Shown in pieces: positions 9,153 through 17,126 of a stretch of DNA of 64,000 bases; positions within the stretch are counted from its first letter, which is position 1, and the number at the start of each line of letters is the position of its first letter. Source of the DNA: JAHBNG01 sp039028975. Lineage in GTDB: Bacteria > Chloroflexota > Anaerolineae > Caldilineales > Caldilineaceae. A program made the position numbers and the translations under genes. The notes beneath the pieces are model-generated. The model was not told where the DNA came from. It did no database searches and saw only the letters and a program-made list of their open reading frames with translations. Location: positions 62,001 to 126,000 of the forward strand of contig JBCCHB010000014.1 in assembly GCA_039028975.1 (NCBI GenBank). The letters run 5' to 3'.

Positions 9153-9983
9153 ATGAAAAATTTAGAACGATCAAACGCACAAAGTGTTGAACTCATGCCC
9201 AAGCGGACGTTTGTAAACAGATTCAGCTTGGCCCAGTGTGGAATTTTCTTTAATCATAACCGGACAATTGTCGCCAAGGCCCATCCTAAAGAGCATGTCT
9301 TGTCAATGAACCACAATCAAACCGTTGTTACAAAGACACTACCTTCAGAGCGTGCCCTGACTGTAAACCACAACCAAACAGTTGTGGCAATGAACCATGC
9401 CTCACAGTGTAAGATGTCATGGAATCACAATCAAACCCTTATCACCAAGGCCAGCCCTATACAGAGCGCCATGACCATTAACCATAACCAAACAACCGTT
9501 ATCAAGGTACATCCGGCACGGTGTGGGATTCGATTGAACCACAATCAAGTAGTTGTTGGCAAGGCTCGTCCACTACAGCGCGGATTGTCAATGAACCACA
9601 ATCAAGCAGTTGTTATCAAGGCTCGTCCCGCACAGCGTGGGATATCAACAATCCATAACCAGACGACAGCTACCGGGGTGCGTCTGATGCGGCGCGGAAT
9701 TCAATTGAATCATAATCAAACGGTCGTTGCCAAAACAGAGCCTTGTGCGCATGGTGTTCCGATCAATCACAAGCAGAACCTTGTTACACAAATGCCTCCA
9801 CAACAGCGAGGGGTTGATTTCCCGAATCACAACCAAACCATCATTGCCAAGATAAAACCGCTAAGCCAAGCGATTGCACTCAACCATAACCAGCGTGTTA
9901 TTACCAAGACGCACCCATCACCATACGGGGTTGATCTGGCTAATCACAACCAAACAATCGTGAGAAAGCCTTCCCATAAGTAG
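9153..9983 (+). CDS. NHNQT tandem-repeat protein (13 units of ~19 residues), unknown function
   Basis: 276 residues with a good ribosome site (AGGAG, 9141-9145). After a ~33-residue N-terminus comes an array of 13 units, nearly all 19 residues long, with consensus N-H-N-Q-T-V-V-x-K-x-x-P-x-x-R-G-I-x-x; the last unit is cut short. Two units have 20 residues, unit 8 starts IHNQ and unit 10 NHKQ. The four Cys fall at or next to one position of the repeat (before the G). The Asn, His and Gln codons vary between units while the residues stay, which indicates selection on protein sequence. The protein is basic, with no clear signal peptide or membrane helix. I do not recognise the family. It could be a beta-solenoid-like scaffold, a metal or nucleic acid binder, or a multi-core peptide precursor. 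Confidence 0.82.
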   Translation: MKNLERSNAQSVELMPKRTFVNRFSLAQCGIFFNHNRTIVAKAHPKEHVLSMNHNQTVVTKTLPSERALTVNHNQTVVAMNHASQCKMSWNHNQTLITKASPIQSAMTINHNQTTVIKVHPARCGIRLNHNQVVVGKARPLQRGLSMNHNQAVVIKARPAQRGISTIHNQTTATGVRLMRRGIQLNHNQTVVAKTEPCAHGVPINHKQNLVTQMPPQQRGVDFPNHNQTIIAKIKPLSQAIALNHNQRVITKTHPSPYGVDLANHNQTIVRKPSHK

Positions 9984-10019
9984 AAGCGTGTAGGTCGTTA
10001 TGAACTGCACATAGATGAA

Positions 10020-10084
10020 GCTGCTTCGCAACTGCATACAGATTACACGAATGACACATGAAAAATCTGTGTTCGCGAAGCGGC
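10020..10084 (+). promoter_or_regulatory. Nested hairpin in the gap between the NHNQT and TPR genes
   Basis: An outer stem pairs 10020-10032 with 10071-10084 (GCTGCTTCG with CGAAGCGGC, one G-U and one bulge). An inner perfect 7-bp stem ACAGATT/AATCTGT lies at 10038-10044 and 10064-10070. No T tract follows. It could be a processing or stabilising element between two co-transcribed genes. Confidence 0.45.
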
Positions 10085-10123
10085 ATCTGCATAATTTGTT
10101 TACTTGCCACAGGAGCCATTGCA

Positions 10124-10963
10124 ATGACGAATCAATCTATCCTTCTACCGCATCTCGGGGGTTACGTTGATCGGCTATGGGAAACGGCGGATAGGCTACA
10201 GGAAGAGGGGAATTATTCCGCTGCTGAGAAACACTACCAAGAGGCCCTCTCAGTGGTTAGCCAAAGCGAACCGACCAGTCGTACGTGTTGGGCTGCGATA
10301 GCCAACTGCCTGGGTGTAACCTACAAATACATGGGGCGCTTCGATGCTGCTGAGTCGCTCTATCGTCAAGCCTTGGCTATTTTCGCACATCATTGCCCAG
10401 AAGACCATGCCAGCATGGCGACTCTATACCACAATCTTGGTGGGTTAGCCCATGCCCGTGGTGAAGCTGCAGCTGGTGAAGCCGAAGCAAGGCGAGCGGT
10501 CGAAATTCGGCAACTGTGCTGCGCACACGATCACCCTGACGTAGCTGCAGATAAGGCCGCTCTGGCAGCAATTCTCGATGCCCAAGGGCGCTATACCGAA
10601 GCCGAGGAGCTATATTGGGAAGCAGTGACAATCTTTCAGCGGGTATATGGCCCAGAACATCTGGAAGTTGGTATTAGCTACAACAACCTGGGCGCAATCC
10701 GCTATCACCAAGGCGACTATGCAGCCGCGGCAGACTTCTATTCTCAGGCACTCAATATAAAGCAAAAGGCATTAGGGGTAATGCATCCGGATACGGCAAT
10801 GACGTTTAACAACCTTGCCGTTCTCTACGATACTCAAGGTGATATGGAGATGGCGATTGACTACTACCAGCAAGCGTTGTCGATCTTTGAAGTAACGTTG
10901 GAGCCAACTCACCCTCACATTCAGATCTGCCGCGAAAATCTGGCCAGCATCCGTCCAAGTTGA
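10124..10963 (+). CDS. Tetratricopeptide-repeat protein (kinesin-light-chain-like TPRs)
   Basis: 279 residues made almost entirely of 42-residue TPR units with the kinesin light chain signature ('TYKYMGRFDAAESLYRQAL', 'SYNNLGAIRYHQGDYAAAA', 'TFNNLAVLYDTQGDMEMAI'). Such arrays bind proteins or peptides. I chose the ATG at 10124 because AGGAG lies 8 bases before it. An upstream ATG at 10058 would add 22 Cys-rich, hydrophobic residues but has no ribosome site and lies inside a hairpin. It follows the NHNQT gene on the same strand and is 19 nt before the MFS gene, so the three may be co-transcribed. A binding partner for the NHNQT protein is possible but unproven. Confidence 0.8.
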   Translation: MTNQSILLPHLGGYVDRLWETADRLQEEGNYSAAEKHYQEALSVVSQSEPTSRTCWAAIANCLGVTYKYMGRFDAAESLYRQALAIFAHHCPEDHASMATLYHNLGGLAHARGEAAAGEAEARRAVEIRQLCCAHDHPDVAADKAALAAILDAQGRYTEAEELYWEAVTIFQRVYGPEHLEVGISYNNLGAIRYHQGDYAAAADFYSQALNIKQKALGVMHPDTAMTFNNLAVLYDTQGDMEMAIDYYQQALSIFEVTLEPTHPHIQICRENLASIRPS

Positions 10964-10982
10964 ATTTGATAGATAGAATCAA

Positions 10983-12266
10983 ATGAGTCAATTATCACGG
11001 TGGACAAATATCATAGTGGACACAATGAAGCACTTCTCACTTCTACGAGCGCTGCGCACTCCCGCATTCGCTCTACTGTGGAGCGGACAGACCTGTTCTC
11101 GCCTGGGTGACTATATGTATGAAATCGGTTTGGCGTGGTGGGTATTAGAGACCACTGGTTCGGCGACTGCCATGGCGACAGTCCTCGCCTTGACCTTTGG
11201 CCCAATGGTCATTTTTGGGCTAGTTGGAGGCGTGGCCGTTGATCGTTATTCGCGGCTGCATATCATGTTGTATACAGACCTAGTGCGTGGAGCAACGACA
11301 CTTCTGGTGGCATTCCTTGCCTACACAGGGCGGCTTGAACTATGGCACGTCTATGTTTTGAGCGTAGTCTTTGGTGCGGTTGAAGCAATCTTCCATCCTG
11401 CTTATATGGCGACCGTGCCAGATTTGGTCGCTGAGGAAGACTTACCCAGCGCCAATGCACTAACAAGCCTTAGTGTCCAAGTAGGAAGGATTTCCGGTCC
11501 TGGGTTGGGAGCATTCGTTATTGCATTGGTTGATACAAACGCTATCTTTCTGATCAATGCCATCACCTTTGGCGTGGCCACGGTATTGCTAATCCCCCTT
11601 GTGCGGAGGCGTGCCCCAAGCCGGCAGCAGATCCAACTGAGCAAGCATGGCACAACCGCTGATAGTAACCCGCTGGCTGCTCTCAAGGAAGGAGTCCACT
11701 ATGTGATGCAAGTGCCTTGGCTTTGGCGTTCAATCATCATCTTCGCCTTAGTCAACATCACCCTGCAGGGGCCATATCGCGTCAGTATGCCACTGCTGAT
11801 CGAACAAATGGGTAGAGGTGTACAGACGCTGGGTATCCTGACAGGGCTTTTCGCAGCAGGTTACATTATGGGCGGCATTGCATTAGGAAGCCAATCACAG
11901 CTCGGCAACCGTCGTCGCCTTCTCTTTGGCGGAGTCGCTGTAGCTGGGTTGATGCTCTTCCTATTCGGTTTACCGATTGGGATGATTGGGCTGGGGATTG
12001 CTGCGCTCATAAACGGGGCTGCGCTTGAAGTTGGCGTACAGGCTTGGATTAATGCGCTACAAGAGTTAATCCCTCGCAAAAAACTAGGACGTGTCGTGAG
12101 CATCGACTTTCTGGGGTCAATGGCCTTATTGCCTGTGGGCTATGGTATTGCAGGTTGGGTGACCGATCTTCTTGGCCCTTCATGGGTTTTTGCCCTTGGT
12201 GGTAGCCTCACTGTGTTTATAGCACTCGGGGCCTATGTCCATCCCGCAATTCGCCGCTTGTCGTAA
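10983..12266 (+). CDS. Major facilitator superfamily exporter (EntS/MFS_3-like)
   Basis: 427 residues, about 12 hydrophobic helices. The N-terminus 'LLRALRTPAFALLWSGQTCS' and 'GGVAVDRYSR' (loop 2-3 motif) are typical of the MFS_3/EntS-like drug and siderophore efflux group. A hydrophilic cytoplasmic loop ('RRRAPSRQQIQLSKH') separates the two halves. Neither the first ATG (10983) nor the in-frame ATG at 11025 has a clear ribosome site; the latter would remove 14 residues and also fits the family. It lies 19 nt after the TPR gene, suggesting one operon. Inferred role: proton-driven export of a small molecule or peptide, perhaps linked to the regulated cassette upstream. Confidence 0.85.
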   Translation: MSQLSRWTNIIVDTMKHFSLLRALRTPAFALLWSGQTCSRLGDYMYEIGLAWWVLETTGSATAMATVLALTFGPMVIFGLVGGVAVDRYSRLHIMLYTDLVRGATTLLVAFLAYTGRLELWHVYVLSVVFGAVEAIFHPAYMATVPDLVAEEDLPSANALTSLSVQVGRISGPGLGAFVIALVDTNAIFLINAITFGVATVLLIPLVRRRAPSRQQIQLSKHGTTADSNPLAALKEGVHYVMQVPWLWRSIIIFALVNITLQGPYRVSMPLLIEQMGRGVQTLGILTGLFAAGYIMGGIALGSQSQLGNRRRLLFGGVAVAGLMLFLFGLPIGMIGLGIAALINGAALEVGVQAWINALQELIPRKKLGRVVSIDFLGSMALLPVGYGIAGWVTDLLGPSWVFALGGSLTVFIALGAYVHPAIRRLS

Positions 12267-12333
12267 TTTTCGAACAGTTGTCCATCCGTTATTCAATAGT
12301 TTATGAAAGTTCAAAAAACAGCAGAATGGGCAT

Positions 12334-12374
12334 TCTCTTATGCGGTACTTTAGAGAGAATCTGGCGTAAGAGAA
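12334..12374 (+). terminator. Hairpin after the MFS gene (possible terminator)
   Basis: TTCTCTTATGC (12334-12344) pairs with GCGTAAGAGAA (12364-12374), one G-U pair, 19-nt loop. There is no T tract, so it is a weak terminator at best. It separates the MFS gene from the promoter of the ABC-F gene. Confidence 0.35.
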
Positions 12375-12415
12375 CGCTCTCCTCAAAATCTTAAACTACT
12401 AAGATTGGAAAACCC

Positions 12416-12444
12416 TTGACAAGTTCGGCCCAATGCGTTATTCT
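12416..12444 (+). promoter_or_regulatory. Sigma-70 promoter of the ABC-F leader
   Basis: A perfect -35 TTGACA (12416-12421), a 17-bp spacer and a -10 TATTCT (12439-12444). The predicted start is near 12451, giving a leader of about 110 nt that contains the attenuator. Confidence 0.72.
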
Positions 12445-12469
12445 TGAACACAGAATTCAATAATATTTC

Positions 12470-12537
12470 GGACGCGGTCAAACGCGTCCACCAAGTTTCG
12501 CTCTCTAGAGAGCGAAACTTGGTGGACGCGTTTTTTT
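12470..12537 (+). promoter_or_regulatory. Transcription attenuator: antiterminator hairpin overlapping a 54-nt palindromic terminator
   Basis: Terminator: 12480-12533 is a perfect, loopless 54-nt palindrome centred at 12506/12507 and ending in seven T (12531-12537). Antiterminator: GGACGCG (12470-12476) pairs with CGCGTCC (12483-12489), using the same bases as the 5' arm of the terminator. The two folds are mutually exclusive. The element lies between promoter and start codon of an ABC-F gene, the usual place for drug-inducible attenuation of antibiotic-resistance ABC-F genes. The ligand and any leader peptide are unknown; I saw no convincing leader ORF. Confidence 0.75.
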
Positions 12538-12564
12538 GTTTTCTCGGGTACAAAGGGGTATTAC

Positions 12565-14202
12565 ATGAGCCTCATCAGATTCCATAATGTAACCAAAAAA
12601 TATGACAACCATCAGGTTTTGCGGAACGTCTATTTCCGTCTGAGCCAAGGAGAACGAGTGGGTCTGGTCGGCAAGAATGGCGCCGGTAAGACAACTGTGA
12701 TTAAGCTGATTCTGCAACAGGAAGAGCCATCTGAGGGAATCGTGGAAGTAGATAAGAACGTGCGGATCGGCTACTTCTCTCAATTTTCAGAACTGAGTGG
12801 GAGTCAATCCATTCAGGAAATTTTGACTGAGCTATTTGCTGAAATTCATCAACTTGAACACGAGCTACGCACAACCGAAGACGAGCTGGCCAAGGAACAG
12901 TCAGACCAGCAGATGAACGAATCGCTCACTCGATACGCCAGCTTAACCGAAGAGATGGAACGAAGAGATGGATGGACCGTTCAACAGCGCATTGACACAG
13001 CATTAACCAAACTGGGGTTTCGTCAGGCAGACCGGGTCAAACCCATTTCGCAGCTCTCCGGTGGCTGGCGTAATCGGGCTGCTCTGGCCAAAATTGTGCT
13101 GCAGGAACCCGATGTACTGCTTTTGGATGAGCCGACCAACTTTCTCGATTTTGCAGCCGTATCCTGGCTGGAACAGTGGTTGAGCCAGTGGACAGGTGCT
13201 GCAATTGTTGTCTCCCATGATCGCCATTTTCTTGATGAGATCGTCACACGAATTATTGACCTTGAAAATTACAGCTTCCATGAATATGACGGCGACTTTA
13301 CCCAGTACATCCGGCAGAAGCAGATGCGGGTCAAATCGCTGGAGAAGCAGTTCCAACATGAGGAAACCATACTCGCATATGAGGCCGAGGCGATTACTGA
13401 ACGTCAAGAAGCGATAAAGAATCCCAGTAGAGCGCTTAAGCGTCGGTTAGCAAACATCAAAAGGCAGGCTGAGCCGCGAACTGTTGATAAGATCATCACA
13501 GAATTCTACGCCAATCTTCAGATCAAGAATGAACTGTGTGTTGTAGAGGAACTCGCCAAATCTTATGATGAGCGTACATTATTTCAGGATCTATCTTTCA
13601 GTGTGAATAGAGGTGAACGATTGGCCATTATTGGCCCCAATGGCGCGGGCAAAAGTAGCTTGCTCCATCTACTGAATCAACAAGAGGAACCAGATTCGGG
13701 CACTGTTTCGTGGTTACATGTCGGCAACTACGCTGATCAAGCCTACATTGATTACAACGAAACCTTAAATGCCCTAGATCTGAATGATACGGTTAGTCAC
13801 GCAGTCAACGTGATGAAGCTTGTCTTCCACGAATCACGCAAAAAAGTAGAACGATTTTTGGGTCTTTTCCGGCTATCGGAGATGGATATCAAGCAACGTA
13901 TCGGCACGTTATCTGGCGGGCAGCGAGCTAGGGTAGCACTCGCCCAGTGTCTTCTGTCGGGTGTGCCCGTTATTCTGTTGGATGAGCCAACTAATCATCA
14001 GGATCTAACCAGTATTCAAGTTATGGAGCGGGCCTTACTCCATTATCCTGGGGCGATTGTCGTCGTCAGCCATGATCGGTTTTTCATCGATAAGGTAGCT
14101 AACCGACTCTTGATCTTTGATGGCAACGGCAATACAGAATTATTCGAGGGTAATTGGTCACTCTGGCAGGCTGGTATGGATGAGCAAAGCAAAGCAAGGT
14201 AG
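12565..14202 (+). CDS. ABC-F family ATPase (ribosome-associated; possible antibiotic resistance type)
   Basis: 545 residues, two ABC domains and no membrane segment. Domain 1: Walker A 'GLVGKNGAGKTTVIKL', signature 'LSGGWRNRAALAK', Walker B 'DVLLLDEPTNFLD'. Domain 2: 'AIIGPNGAGKSSLLHL', 'LSGGQRARVALAQ', 'VILLDEPTNHQD'. The linker of about 80 residues (about 240-320) is charged and alpha-helical, as expected for the P-site tRNA interaction motif. ABC-F proteins act on the ribosomal E site; some dislodge antibiotics and others serve as translation factors. The attenuator upstream favours an inducible resistance role (inference). A glycosyltransferase starts 16 nt downstream. Confidence 0.9.
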   Translation: MSLIRFHNVTKKYDNHQVLRNVYFRLSQGERVGLVGKNGAGKTTVIKLILQQEEPSEGIVEVDKNVRIGYFSQFSELSGSQSIQEILTELFAEIHQLEHELRTTEDELAKEQSDQQMNESLTRYASLTEEMERRDGWTVQQRIDTALTKLGFRQADRVKPISQLSGGWRNRAALAKIVLQEPDVLLLDEPTNFLDFAAVSWLEQWLSQWTGAAIVVSHDRHFLDEIVTRIIDLENYSFHEYDGDFTQYIRQKQMRVKSLEKQFQHEETILAYEAEAITERQEAIKNPSRALKRRLANIKRQAEPRTVDKIITEFYANLQIKNELCVVEELAKSYDERTLFQDLSFSVNRGERLAIIGPNGAGKSSLLHLLNQQEEPDSGTVSWLHVGNYADQAYIDYNETLNALDLNDTVSHAVNVMKLVFHESRKKVERFLGLFRLSEMDIKQRIGTLSGGQRARVALAQCLLSGVPVILLDEPTNHQDLTSIQVMERALLHYPGAIVVVSHDRFFIDKVANRLLIFDGNGNTELFEGNWSLWQAGMDEQSKAR

Positions 14203-14218
14203 AAAAGGAGATTATCTA

Positions 14219-14950
14219 ATGACATCTCTCACAGACAAGGGCATTCAAGCTGTTGTTGTGAATCACAACACATCGAAATTTACTGAACTCATGCTACGCA
14301 CACTTTATGATAAGCATTCACCTGATCTAGATCTATCCATAACGGTCATGGACAATGATTCGACAGATGAGACACCAGAATTGACGGTCTATTTGGCCTC
14401 AAAGCAGATTCCATTCATGCAATCTGCTTTCTCTATCGATACTGAACGCAACTCGCATGGTGAGGTGCTGAGTCAGTTTGTACTCGCCAATCCGGACTGT
14501 ACCTATTACCTATTTCTTGACGCTGACATCTATTTTCTAAAAGAGAAGACCATTGATGACATGCTCTCGACCCTCAATTCAGAGTCTGGTTTATTTGGCG
14601 TTGGGACACGTCAGACCTGGGATGGCATAGAAGAGATTCCGACTGAGATTCACCCAAAGATCTATGAGAGCCGACTTCATCCATGCTGCGCCTTAATCAA
14701 AAACAGCCCTATCTTCCAAAGCATTGTCAAAGAGGTTGGGCTGACGGGTGTTACTTCCCACGGGGCAACAGACGAAGTATACTGGGACACATGTGAATGT
14801 ATGACGAAGGTTATGAAAACCCATGGATATCATCACGCTATTTGCTCATCTATGGTTTATCACTTTTTCTCTGTCTCTTATGACGATCAATATATGGATA
14901 GAAAGAACAGGGATTGCAATGAGTTATTGAAGACATTGAGAAATTTATAG
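14219..14950 (+). CDS. Family 2-like glycosyltransferase
   Basis: 243 residues from the ATG at 14219, which has AAGGAGAT just before it; an in-frame upstream ATG at 14117 would overlap the ABC-F gene and has no ribosome site. Motifs: 'AVVVNHNTSKFTEL', 'VMDNDSTDETPEL' and the metal-binding 'YLFLDADIYFL'. These fit a GT-A fold enzyme of the GT2 type. There is no membrane segment. It is 16 nt after the ABC-F gene and shares its promoter. Acceptor and sugar cannot be read from the sequence. A role in glycosylating the same compound that the ABC-F protein protects against is possible but speculative. Confidence 0.8.
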   Translation: MTSLTDKGIQAVVVNHNTSKFTELMLRTLYDKHSPDLDLSITVMDNDSTDETPELTVYLASKQIPFMQSAFSIDTERNSHGEVLSQFVLANPDCTYYLFLDADIYFLKEKTIDDMLSTLNSESGLFGVGTRQTWDGIEEIPTEIHPKIYESRLHPCCALIKNSPIFQSIVKEVGLTGVTSHGATDEVYWDTCECMTKVMKTHGYHHAICSSMVYHFFSVSYDDQYMDRKNRDCNELLKTLRNL

Positions 14951-14959
14951 AACCAGATT

Positions 14960-15049
14960 ATGAAATCAACTACTCAACTAACATCAAAACACCCCTATTC
15001 CAAATGGGCTATTTTTGCTGGCGGAATGTTCCTATTGCTCTTTGTATGA
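14960..15049 (+). CDS. Small single-helix membrane peptide (doubtful)
   Basis: 29 codons starting 9 nt after the glycosyltransferase stop: a short polar N-terminus, then 'WAIFAGGMFLLLFV' as one hydrophobic helix, then TGA. The same frame stays open after the TGA through 15325. It may be a small membrane peptide or a decayed gene. Apart from this and the repeat at 15323-15407, I see nothing in 14951-15456. Confidence 0.25.
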   Translation: MKSTTQLTSKHPYSKWAIFAGGMFLLLFV

Positions 15050-15322
15050 TTCATTATGTACTGGATGGAGTTGATGTTTGTTGAAGCCCATCTAGTGGGA
15101 TATTATTGTTGTGTTACAAGGTACGATCTTCTAACGTCTGGCACATTAGTAAGGGTTAGTAGTAATTTCTTCGCAGCGCCCATTGGAATGAATCTTTTAC
15201 CGCTCTGCTTCCTGGTGCATAGTCTGGTTGCCCTGTTTGTTCGATTACGATCTGATCAGCAACATTTCCAAAACATACCCTTTCTTACGGATCGACTATG
15301 CCCAGACCGGGTAGAGAGTTGC

Positions 15323-15407
15323 TAAGGAACGGGAATTAAATAACCTGAGCACTTGAACGGGCTACACCCGATTGAAACGCGCAAGTTATTTACAACTCAT
15401 TCCTAAA
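15323..15407. repeat. ~85-bp palindromic element, copy 1 (inverted relative to copy 2)
   Basis: Imperfect terminal inverted repeats of about 25 bp: an AAGGAACGGGAATTAAATAA-type arm and its complement ending in TTCCT. The AT-rich arms enclose a GC-richer centre. Its reverse complement matches copy 2 at 16881-16965 almost base for base. Too short to encode anything: MITE-like or a REP-type palindrome. Confidence 0.8.
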
Positions 15408-15456
15408 GCAAGAACTAGCTATGTTGCTAGAAAATGGAGATGAGTAGCATCGATTC

Positions 15457-16011
15457 ATGAATACACGCCACACCCTTTCTGCCCCCCTCACTAATGAGCA
15501 AGTAGAAATACTCCATATCGGCGATGAAGTACTCCTAAACGGTCAAATCTACGTGGCCAGGGATGCTGCCCATAAGCGACTTGCAGATCTGATTGAATCT
15601 GGCCAAACGCTCCCATTTGATCCAGTTGGCCAAATCATCTACTACATGGGGCCAACGCCAGCCAAACCGGGCGATCCTATTGGTTCGGCTGGCCCCACTA
15701 CATCGGGACGGGTGGATCCCTACACAACACTGCTGCTCTCAATTGGTATCAAAGCCACCATTGGCAAAGGCTATCGCTCTCAAAGCGTGCGGGAAGCCAT
15801 GCAGACTTACAAGGCTGTGTACTTGGCAGCCATAGGTGGTACGGGTGCGCTCATCAGCCGATCGATTGTGGAGTGTGAAGTGGTAGCCTGGCCCGAATTA
15901 GGCCCCGAAGCGCTACAGCGATTGACCGTGGAGAATTTTAGTTGCTTCGTGGCAAACGACGTCAGAGGAGGAGATCTGTACCGTCAGGGCAGGAAGCAAT
16001 TTTCTGCTTGA
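15457..16011 (+). CDS. Fumarate hydratase class I, beta subunit (Fe-S hydro-lyase C-terminal domain)
   Basis: 184 residues, the usual length of the separate beta subunit. Motifs: 'LHIGDEVLLNGQIYVARDAAH', 'IIYYMGPTPAKPG', 'GSAGPTTSGRVDPYTTLLL', 'IGKGYRS' and 'AIGGTGALISRSI', all diagnostic of the fumarase/L-tartrate dehydratase beta domain. With the alpha subunit it hydrates fumarate to malate in the TCA cycle. Here beta precedes alpha, the reverse of the common order. The pair is isolated between two inverted copies of an 85-bp repeat. Confidence 0.9.
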   Translation: MNTRHTLSAPLTNEQVEILHIGDEVLLNGQIYVARDAAHKRLADLIESGQTLPFDPVGQIIYYMGPTPAKPGDPIGSAGPTTSGRVDPYTTLLLSIGIKATIGKGYRSQSVREAMQTYKAVYLAAIGGTGALISRSIVECEVVAWPELGPEALQRLTVENFSCFVANDVRGGDLYRQGRKQFSA

Positions 16012-16027
16012 ATTGGTCGTAAACATT

Positions 16028-16879
16028 ATGGTTCGAGAAATAGACGTTTCAACTATCCAAGATGCCGTGGCCCAACTTTGCCAGACTACCAACTACCAGC
16101 TAGGTGATGATGTGGTGGAAGCACTAGAACGCGGCAAAGAACGAGAAGCTGGCTATATTGGCGAGCGAGTTCTAGATACGATCCTGCTCAACGTCAATAT
16201 GGCCAAAACAGAAAGTCGTCCTATGTGCCAGGATACTGGGACGGCCGTGATCTTTGTCAAAGTAGGGCAGGATGTTCATCTTGTCGGTGGCCTGCTCAAA
16301 GATGCCATCAACAACGGGGTGCGCCAAGGTTACCAAAAAGGTTATCTGCGAAATTCGGTCGTAGGGGATCCGCTCTGGTCACGAGAGAATACAGGTGACA
16401 ATACCCCAGCCATGATCCATACTGAATTAGTTCCCGGAAATCAAGTGCATCTAACGGTCATGACGAAGGGAGGTGGCGCAGAGAATATGAGCCGTATGGC
16501 CATGCTCACACCAGCAATGGGTGTTGATGGTGTGCGAGACTTTGTGCTAGAGACGGTTGAAAAGGCAGGACCTAATGCCTGTCCGCCCGTCATCGTGGGT
16601 GTTGGTGTTGGTGGGACCTTTGACATGGCCCCGATGTTGGCCAAGAAAGCCTTGCTGCGACACGTTGGCAAACCGAACGACGATCCCCAAGTCGCTGACT
16701 TTGAGCAAGAATTACTTGATTCAGTCAACCGCTTGGGGATTGGTCCTCATGGCTTTGGTGGCTTCACAACGGCTTTAGCTGTACATGTGGAGACAATGGC
16801 GACCCATATTGCCAGTCTACCTGTGGCGGTTAATTTGCAGTGTGGTCCAGCTGCTAGGCATCGTAGTATTGAACTTTAA
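16028..16879 (+). CDS. Fumarate hydratase class I, alpha subunit (4Fe-4S)
   Basis: 283 residues. 'PMCQDTGTAVIFVKVGQDVH' carries the first cluster Cys; 'GGGAENMSRMAML', 'CPPVIVGVGVGGTFD' and 'GIGPHGFGGFTTALAVHVE' are conserved family blocks. The ATG at 16028 starts 16 nt after the beta stop; an in-frame TTG at 16013 would add five residues. Three Cys suitable as cluster ligands are present (in PMCQDTG, ACPPVI and NLQCGP). It forms the active Fe-S enzyme with the preceding gene. Copy 2 of the palindromic element begins 1 nt after the stop and may double as a terminator. Confidence 0.92.
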   Translation: MVREIDVSTIQDAVAQLCQTTNYQLGDDVVEALERGKEREAGYIGERVLDTILLNVNMAKTESRPMCQDTGTAVIFVKVGQDVHLVGGLLKDAINNGVRQGYQKGYLRNSVVGDPLWSRENTGDNTPAMIHTELVPGNQVHLTVMTKGGGAENMSRMAMLTPAMGVDGVRDFVLETVEKAGPNACPPVIVGVGVGGTFDMAPMLAKKALLRHVGKPNDDPQVADFEQELLDSVNRLGIGPHGFGGFTTALAVHVETMATHIASLPVAVNLQCGPAARHRSIEL

Positions 16880-16880
16880 T

Positions 16881-16965
16881 TAAGGAATGAGTTGTAAATA
16901 ACTTGCGCGTTTCAATCGGGTGTAGCCCCTTAAAGTGCTCAAGTTATTTAATTCCCGTTCCTAAA
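16881..16965. repeat. ~85-bp palindromic element, copy 2
   Basis: Starts TAAGGAATGAG and ends TTCCTAAA, with inverted AT-rich arms (TAAATAACTTG and CAAGTTATTTA). It is nearly the reverse complement of copy 1 at 15323-15407. The two enclose the fumarase pair and nothing else. Confidence 0.82.
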
Positions 16966-17126
16966 GTACATGAATTATTGCCTGCCAGAAAATCTTATCT
17001 CGACTCTTGTCCATTCTGCTCTGGGAAAGTCCAAGAAGGGAGAACAGAATTTTTCTGGCTATCCATAGACGTTTACGACTAAGGAACCGATTACGGTTTA
17101 CTGACAATACCCGAAAGGTATATCTT

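Noticed and set aside
10058..10123. Signal-peptide-like N-terminus of the TPR protein
   Set aside because: No ribosome site and the ATG is inside a hairpin; AGGAG sits correctly before 10124.
15056..15325. 89-residue ORF after the glycosyltransferase
   Set aside because: No ribosome site, odd composition with many Cys and Tyr, and it runs into the repeat element; no family resemblance.
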